Source: Centropus unirufus (lineage: Eukaryota > Chordata > Aves > Cuculiformes > Centropidae). Taken from it: a stretch of DNA of 64,000 nucleotides. The notes below the pieces were generated by a model. The model worked only from the letters and a program-made list of their open reading frames with translations. It was not told the origin of the DNA and searched no databases. Position numbers and translations under genes: made by a program. Where the stretch lies: assembly GCA_013397695.1 (NCBI GenBank), contig VYZI01000182.1, positions 728,924 to 792,923 on the forward strand. Reading direction: 5' to 3'. Shown here in pieces: positions 57,083-64,000 of the stretch (position 1 is the first letter of the stretch; the number at the start of each line of letters is the position of its first letter).

Positions 57083-58191
57083 GGAATCAGGAAAACAAGT
57101 TCCAATTCTCATTCACAGGTTAGAAAACAAATGAGATTGAAGCAAGCATAGATTAAAAAAAAATTAATCGAAAAAATATTTTATAGGTTAAACTTAAAAA
57201 TAAGGTATTTTTATATCTGAAAATATTGTTGCCTTTTTTTTTACTATTTTCAATAAAGTGGAAATGAAATTAATAAAAACCTTTGCAGCTTTTCAGTTTT
57301 AGCTATTTCCCGCTCCCCTAGGGTTTACTCCTATTTACCTCTTACACACCCCATTGATGCAACAAAGGAATCAGGGGGGAGAGGGCCTAAGTTTGACAAA
57401 ATACCTTGGTTTTTCCTCTTTCCTTGCCCATGCTTTGTGCAGAGCCTTCACCTCTCCACTAAGGCATCGAGGTCAAAATTTTCCACAGGGACAAGTGCTG
57501 GGTTGAATCCAGATCGTTATCTTCTTAATAGATAAATTAAATCCTGGTGGAAAATCAGGATGACTAAAAGTGGCCACTAAAGGGCAAAACCTTCCTCTGT
57601 TGAGTTGGTGAGGGATCTATTCTCTTCGAGTCCCCCAGGAAAAACCACTTTTTGGAGCCAACTAACATGACAAAACCCACATTTATTGGAAAATGCACGA
57701 GTTGTAAAGCCGTACAATCCCCCTGTTGGTTTCGATTTTAAAGGAGTGATTTCCACCTTCTCAGTACAAATGCTGTCTCTCTTTGTTTAAATAGGGATGA
57801 ACCTTCTGGGCCTGGGAATTTGGCTTTGATTCAATTACTGCTCAAGGCTAAGCAGCTTATCCACAGCTTAGCTGAGCAGGGATCCAGCTGGCCCACAAAG
57901 CCCAGGTGACAAGTGATGCTTAGAGTAGAAAATGTGGATCCAGAATGCGGTTCAATCCATTGCAAAGCCAAAGGCTAATGGGAAATAGTGATATCCCTGT
58001 GGGATAACGCACTGGATGGGGTTCAGAAGATGGGATTTGGGTTCCTTCTTGCGTTACAGACTGCTCAGAGAGATGACTTGAACTGTATTCTGCAATTGTA
58101 CTGCGGCACAACTCGGTATTCAGCTCAACGGCAGTGATGGGTTAACTTAAGAAGAGTAGATTTAGTAGTTTTTGGATATTACGAAGAATTC
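57083..58191. other. Unique sequence
   Basis: AT-rich at 57140-57300 with A- and T-runs. No gene or repeat is recognised. Confidence 0.5.
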
Positions 58192-58660
58192 CGAGCCCCT
58201 CACTACAAGAAGGATGTTGTGATTCAAGACCGTGTCCAGAGAAGGGCAACAAAGCTGGTGGAGGAGCTGGAGAACAAGGGCTGCGAGGAGCAGCTGAGGG
58301 AGCTGGGGTTGTTGAGGCTGGAGAAGAGGAGGCTGAGGGGAGAGCTCATCCCTGCTTCCAAGTGCCTGAAAGGAGCGGGTGGAGAGGTGGGTGCTGGGCT
58401 CTGCTCCCAAGTGACAGCAATTGGATGTGGGGGAATGGCCTCAAGCTGTGCCAGGGAAGGTTCAGATTGGAGATTAGGAAGAAGTTTTTCACTGAAAGGT
58501 TCATCAGGTGCTGGAACAGCTGCCAGGGAGGGGGTGAAATCACCAACCCTGGATATATTTAAAAGATGGGGAGATGAGGTGCTTAGGGATACGGTTTAGT
58601 GGAAGACAGGTACGGTTGGACTCAATGATCTCGGCTTTCTTTTCCAACCTAGTAATTCTG
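58192..58660 (+). mobile_element. CR1, type C, with a long surviving ORF2 tail frame
   Basis: About 470 bp. A 127-codon frame begins MIQDRVQRRATKLVEELE and continues RELGLLRLEKRRLRGELIP, the recognisable CR1 ORF2 C-terminal segment. It shifts frame before FRLEIRKKFFTERFIRCW. The 3' end is GGTACGGTTGGACTC and AACCTAGTAATTCTG. A second CR1 begins at once after it. Confidence 0.96.
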
Positions 58661-58868
58661 TAAATTTTTTCACCCTGTGGACAGTGAGGCCCTTGCCCAG
58701 GTTGCCCAGGGAGGCAGTGGAGGCCCCATCCCAGGAGACATCTAAGGTCAGGTTGAACGGGGCTCTGAGCAACCTGATCAGTTTGAAGATGTCCCTGCTC
58801 CTGCAAGGGGGTTGGACTGGATGATCTGTAAAGGTCCCTTCCAACCCAAAGACTTCCATGATTCTATG
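58661..58868 (+). mobile_element. CR1, type D, head-to-tail behind another CR1
   Basis: TAAATTTTTTCACCCTGTGG, GAGGCCCTTGCCCAGG, GTTTGAAGATGTCCCTGC and GGGGGTTGGACTGGATGATC, ending GATTCTATGACTC. There is no spacer from the preceding copy's tail. Confidence 0.95.
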
Positions 58869-60269
58869 ACTCTAATTCAAAGCCACGACTCAACAATTGA
58901 TTATAAAGATGCTCCTAAAGAACTTCCACTGGTATCTGTACACGAATACAAACATGAGACCTACCTATGAGAGTAGATAAATAGATACAACACCTTTTAC
59001 TTCCTAAGAGTAGAAACAATGACCTGCTGGCCCTTTACAAATCCCCCATAACCACAGCCAAAACTTTGGACGTTAATGGAAGGGCACCAATTTCCAGTAG
59101 CAGAGAATCCCAGTGAAATTGGCACCTCCAAACATAACGCCAACCAAATACAAAGGGGGTGAAAGAACTCCATGTAATAAAGAACAGACAAAATACATTC
59201 TGCAGTAAAGAGAACCTCGTTAATACCCTACTATTAAATGGAATAGTAACATTTACTTTTGCCCCATCTTTACAGTTATTTATATTGGAAGCAAATTCAA
59301 AGGTTTCCTTTTGTAGAGATTTTTGGTATGAGTTTTTTTTGCCCTTTAAGTGCTACGGTCAATATATTACACTTAGTTGATTGCCAAGCTAAAAACACCA
59401 TTTAATAGGAAATAATTGCTTAAATCACACTGGATGCAAAAGGGGGAAGAACTATAAACTGATCCTATTTGCATCAAGGCTGCAATTTCCTGTCATGCCC
59501 TACTTGCCAGCTTTTTTCTGCCAGTATCCTAATACATGGATAATTTTAGGAACAGGAAACTGAATCTGAAGATTTAAAACCTTGTTGTTTGGGGATTTTT
59601 TTTTGCCAAAATCAATTCCTCTGACAGAGGGAATAACAAAAAAAACCCCAGAACATTATTTAGTGAGGACTTAATATTATATTTTTTTTGCAAAGGAAAG
59701 GTACAAACAGTCAGTGCAAGACAGAGAACCTGAAAATATTCATAATTAAAAGACCAAAGAACCACAGCAAGTGGACGAACCCACTCCCACCCATTCAAAG
59801 AGAAACATTTGAGAACAGAAATCTTCACTTTACAAAAACAGCATCATCCTCTACAGCTCTGGGGTTTGAGGAACTGAATGAAGAGCAGCAGGCAATGATT
59901 TTGTGTGGATTCACACTTACTCCTGGACTCAACTTGTCTAAATTCGGATGCTGCGTGTCATCAATGCAGCCAACAGCACATGAGGACAGAGGCAATTCCT
60001 GCACAGTTCGGAGGTGGGAGTGCATTAGCAAGGCTGACTGCATTAAAGCTGAATATCGGATGAGATTGAATCTTAGTGCTTGTTTGGAATGACCAATTTT
60101 AGTGATGGTAGAAATTGGTTGTAATTGAGCCCATACAGCAGCTGTTAGCTGCATGAGACCGCAGCTCCAGTGGAACTCACTGGGACCGTTGCAATCATCT
60201 TTGAAGTAGGTGGTGATAGACCTTATGGGTCAAAATGTGATCATTTTAACAATATAGACTCCACCTGGA
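58869..60269. other. Unique sequence
   Basis: No gene is recognised. Overlapping open frames on both strands at 59688-60154 (134 and 109 codons) show no motif. T- and A-runs are at 59331-59341, 59597-59604 and 59638-59645. Confidence 0.45.
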
Positions 60270-60530
60270 GGATGAAGGGGAATGCTTGTAAAATGGAGAT
60301 CGGAAGATTTAGATTGGACATTAGGAAGGAATTCTTCATGATGAGGGTGAGGAGGCCCTGGCCCAGGTTTCCCAGAGCAGTGGTGGCTGCCCCATCCCTG
60401 GAGGTGTTCAAGGCCACATTGGATGGGGCTTGGAGCCTCCTGATCCAGCAGGAGGTGTCCTTGCCCACGGCAGGGGCTTGAACGGAAATGGCGATGAGGC
60501 CCCTTCCAACTCAAACCATTCTGTGATTCT
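60270..60530 (+). mobile_element. CR1, type A-like, with intact RLDIRK codon
   Basis: The frame reads GRFRLDIRKEFFMMRVRRPW, then PRFPRAVVAAPSLEVFK. The end is GATGAGGCCCCTTCCAACTC and ACCATTCTGTGATTC. The 3' half is type A, but the codon that is TGA in other type A copies is TTG here, so this may represent the ancestral form. Confidence 0.95.
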
Positions 60531-61321
60531 AAAAATATGGGAAAAATGTACTTGGTAACAGAGTGGGAAGTGAGTGCAGTACCAGAAAGCTGCTAAAGTA
60601 AGGGAGGAAACCACATTTGTTTGCGTTTGTTCCTCCTGTGGTAATTATCTCTGCAGATTTCACGCTAAGTCTCTGGGAAAAAGGTCACTGAGAGCTGTAA
60701 CACATTATTCCGCAAGTGTCACTTTATGGGAATGGAACCAGGGTTCATTACAGACCCATAAGCAGACTTTTTACTATGAAATTGTACCTAAGCAGACTGG
60801 TTTGATGTTTGCCTAAGGAATAACAATTTCCCTGCTGTCTCCAGGACAATCTGCACTTTTCATGACTCCTCCAAACCAGTAAATCCTAGGCCAGCAAGAG
60901 GCCCAGTAAAGATGTGCTGATCTTAGTAACTCATCATAATCCTTTGTAATCCCTTTAGAAAATACGATCTGCTCACAAGGATGCACAACTCGTGTTCTGT
61001 AAAGATAGTCTCAGTTATTCTGGCCCAAAGGACCCAAGGGTTTGGGTTATTTCCATGCAGCTGAGGAAAAAGGCAATGATTTACAGACTTCAGGGACTTG
61101 TGCTGCAGCAGGTGAAGCAGTCGTAGAGCACAGCAATCCAGCTGTGAGAGGGATTATTTCTCCAAAGCAAAGAAAATTTACACCTTTACAACTCAAATGA
61201 GCCTTTTAGATGGTGCCACTGCACCAGCTGCAGGGGTGGGGGGAGTCATTAGGTGAGGAGTTCACAAGGCAGGGCTCACCAGGTTTGGGAGGCTGTGCTA
61301 AGCTTTCTGTAACCAGGGGGG
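60531..61321. other. Unique sequence
   Basis: No gene or repeat is recognised. Confidence 0.5.
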
Positions 61322-61938
61322 ACGGTGGATAAGCTCACTGTGAGCTGGTAACGTGCGCTTAGCGTCCAGAAAGCCAATTGCAACCTGGGCTGCATCCAGA
61401 GCAGTGGGACCAGCAGGGACAGGGAAGGGATTCTGCCCCTCTGCTCTACTCTGTGAGACCCCACCTGGAGCCCTGGGGCCAGTTCTGGAGCACAGCAAGG
61501 ACCTGGAGCTGTTGGAGTGAGGCCATGGAGATGATCCAAGGGCTGGAGCACCTCCTGTCCGAGGACAGGCTGAGAGAGTAGGGGCTGTTCAAGCCTAGAG
61601 AACAGGAAACCTTAGGGCAGCTTTCCCATACCTGAAGGGACGTATAGAAAAACTGAAGGACTTTTACCAGTTTGTGTAGTGATAGGACAAGGGGGGGATG
61701 ATTTTACATTGGAGGGGGGGATATTTAGATTAGACACTACAAAGAAATTCTTCACAATGGGTGAATGGTACCAGGTTTCCTAGGGCAGTGGTGGCTGCCC
61801 CCTCCTTGGAGGTGTTGAAGGCCAGGCTGGATGGGGCTTGAGCAACCTCATCCAGTGGGAGGTGTTCGTGCCCATGGCAAGGGGCCTGGAACTGTATGAG
61901 CTTTGAGATCTCTTCCAACTGAAACCATTCCATGATTC
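61322..61938 (+). mobile_element. CR1, type A-like, long copy with sense codon
   Basis: About 617 bp. GTCCAGAAAGCCAATTGC and GGGCTGCATCCAGAGCAG open it. Frames read MIQGLEHLLSEDRLRE and, after frameshifts, FRLDTTKKFF with no stop at the type A stop site. The end is GGAACTGTATGAGC and CATTCCATGATTCC. Confidence 0.95.
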
Positions 61939-62772
61939 CCAGTGTTACAAGGAAAATGAAAACCTGGCTTGAGCTGCAAAGTTACAAGAAAGAAATTTGG
62001 TTAAACTCCAGTCTGAGCTTTAGAAGAACTTGATTTCCTTCCTATAAGTTCCAAGTCTGATTGGGAGCCGCTTAATTGACTTTCTGATCCACAAAGAGAA
62101 GAGGAGGGTCAAGACAATCCTTAACTGACAGAGGAAGGCCCATGGCAAGTGGAAAGGTAATTAATTTATCTTCAAAGTCAACACAGACTCATGATCTGGG
62201 AGAATGGCATCATTAAGACTGCCTCACCAAGGAGGGCTATCGCTGAACCTGTCCCCAGGTATAAATCATGGGACAGTTGATGGAGATCAGCACAAGTCCA
62301 TGGCTGGAGCCCAACGGCATCAACAGAGCATCTCACCCCCAATTCGAGCAGGCAGGGAGCTCTAGGAATACCCTGGCATAGCTGTACCTCAACAATTAAG
62401 GCTTTCTCTCTTGCAAAAATTATTCCAGCCATTAACTGAACTCAAGTCTGCTCTCTCATAAATAATTTTGTTAATAAGCAGATGTTAATTACATTCACTG
62501 GGCTTCTCTTCTTTCCTATATCCCAAGTTTGTTATCAGTCAAATGAACCAAGGTCAGAGATGTACCAAACGAATGATGCCTGGAGCCGATAACTCAGAAG
62601 TCAGTGGTGCTTAGAGACTAATAATTAAGGTCTGATCTTTTGCAGATTGGACATTTTAAACAGCAACAGTGCTCAGTGTTGCTCATCTTTAAATGAAGGA
62701 ATTAACTTCCCAAACCATATTCAGGGACCCTTACAAAATGAATCAATCCTGTTAGCCATGTCCTGGGAAGTT
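61939..62772. other. Unique sequence
   Basis: No gene or repeat is recognised. AT-rich near 62455-62500. Confidence 0.5.
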
Positions 62773-62951
62773 GCTCTGGGCAGCCTGGGCCAGGGCCTCC
62801 CACCCTCACAGCAAAACATTTCTCCCCAAGATCTCATCTCAATCTCCCCTCTGGCAGCTTAAAATTCCCCCTTACACCTTTACCCTATATCCCTGCCCTC
62901 CCTGATAAAGAGCTTTCCTCAGCTTTCCTGGAGCCCCTTTCAGTACTGGAT
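62773..62951 (-). mobile_element. CR1 internal fragment, type A, missing its 3' end
   Basis: Starts inside the element at GCTCTGGGCAGCCTGGGCC. It includes AAGATCTCATCTCAATC (shared stop as TCA 62834-62836) and ends TTTCAGTACTGGATGG. The tail (left side) is absent, as in three other copies. Confidence 0.94.
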
Positions 62952-63528
62952 GGAAAAGATGGCATTTCTATATCCTGTTACATCTGTTTCTGTGGGAAAT
63001 CAAGAAGCTGTCAACTCCAGTACAGTCAATTCAGCATTTTATACACTAAAAAAAAGACAAACCTAGACAAAAAAAAATTATCCAGAGCTTTCAAAACCCA
63101 CTCTTTCGTTCTCTCAAACAACCTTAGTGGGAGCCAAAGATCTGCAGAAAACATCAGACAGATGTGCATTTCAGCCCAGAGCAGATTGCATGTTCTCAAG
63201 CTGCTGGTTTCCATCTGATTTAATATTCAGAGTCGCTGGCACACACCAGCAGCAGGAACTGAAGGCCTTCCAGAAATTCAGCTTTTCCAGTCAGCATGAA
63301 TTGTACATGTGCAAGACAACAGAGAAGCATACGGGGGCGGCGCGGAGCTTCTCTGAGTAATTTCCCCTCTTTACACTGCTGGAACACAACAGAATCACAA
63401 CTGGAAAACATTTTGAGATACAGACTTGAAAAAGGAAACGAAACAACACTTTTCTTGCTATTTGTTTTCTTATATTTGCTAAGAAGGAAGGGAACGTTCA
63501 AATGCTTTTAATTAGAAAAGCATTTTCC
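62952..63528. other. Unique sequence
   Basis: No gene is recognised. A-runs lie near 63047-63080. Confidence 0.5.
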
Positions 63529-64000
63529 TAGGATGTCCTGAGTTGGGTGGGACCCACACGGACCATTGAGTCCAGCTCCTGTCCCTGCACAGGACACCCC
63601 AACACTCACCCCGTGGGGCTGAGGGCCTTAGCCAAAGAATTCTGGAATATTGTCAGGCTGGGGCTGTGCCTGCTTCCCTGGGAGCTGTTCCAGTGCTCCA
63701 CCACCCTCTGGGGGAAGAACCTTCCCCAGAAGGTTCAACCCAACCCTCTCCTGGCCCAGCCTCCTGCCATTTCCTTGGGTCCAGAGGGAAGAGCTCAGTG
63801 CCTGCTCCTCCTCCTCCCCTTGTGGAGAACCCTCAGACTTCTCCAGGCTGAACAGACCCAGTGACTTCAGCCACTCAGCCACAAGCTTCTCTAAACCCTT
63901 CACCACCTCTGTGGTCACCGCTGGATGCTCTCCAGCACCTATAGATCCTTTTTATGCTGTGGCACCCGGAACTTCCCCCATACTCAAGGTGGAGCAGAGC
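63529..64000 (-). mobile_element. CR1, type B, running off the right edge
   Basis: TAGGATGTCCTGAGTTGGG, CATTGAGTCCAGCTCCTG, GGAATATTGTCAGGCTGG, CACCACCCTCTGGGGGAAG and CCATACTCAAGGTGGAGC. Same type as the copies at 4198 and 26998 but visibly more diverged from both. The 5' end lies outside the window. Confidence 0.95.

Noticed and set aside
1..64000. Endogenous retrovirus, CRISPR array, bacterial operon or tRNA/rRNA genes
   Set aside because: I looked for LTR pairs, gag/pol-like frames, regularly spaced repeats and cloverleaf-type sequences, and saw none that could be supported by eye.

Overview
This is vertebrate nuclear DNA, almost certainly from a bird. The evidence is the interspersed CR1 non-LTR retrotransposon: about 48 fragments were recognised by eye, most ending in the avian CR1 tail (ATTCTATGATTCTATG-like octamers, or the complement TCATAGAATCATAGAATGG at the left edge of minus-strand copies). 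My summed intervals come to about 12 kb, near 19% of the window. That is high for a bird and would fit a CR1-rich lineage such as woodpeckers or hornbills; this placement is inference. I see no protein-coding exon, tRNA, rRNA, CRISPR array, provirus or bacterial-style gene. The long open frames are either translations of CR1 or unsupported frames in unique sequence.

CR1 copies fall into four informal types, named here for convenience. Type A is the most frequent (about 24 copies). It carries CAGCCACCACTGCTCTGG on the complement strand and reads LPRAVVAAPSLEV on the sense strand. Type B (7 copies) has the tail CAGGAGCTGGACTCGATGG. Type C (about 9) has tails like AACCTAGTGATTCTATGA or GGTTGGAAAAGACC. 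Type D (3) has GTTTGAAGATGTCCCTGC or its complement. Two further copies (17091-17245 and 50431-50515) look much older. Plus and minus copies are about equal in number. Most are 5'-truncated as expected for target-primed reverse transcription, but several have lost their 3' ends.

Layout: 1-20 kb has scattered short copies plus a 584-bp type B copy at 4.2 kb. 20-32 kb has the inverted sister of that copy at 27.0-27.6 kb and several long type A copies. 32-45 kb is repeat-poor with AT-rich stretches that look like conserved non-coding DNA, an (ATT)n microsatellite at 42.9 kb and a 67-bp duplication (32.7 and 36.2 kb). 45-49 kb is a dense CR1 cluster with a convergent pair. 49-64 kb mixes CR1 with AT-rich unique sequence and ends inside another type B copy. 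The window reads as a gene desert or a very large intron.

The most interesting signal is that all eleven type A copies covering the site carry a TGA where CR1 ORF2 normally encodes the Leu of its RLDIRK motif, while two type A-like copies at 60.3 and 61.3 kb keep a sense codon. An amplified lineage sharing a nonsense codon in its ORF2 tail suggests trans-mobilisation, or that the last roughly 55 codons are dispensable.
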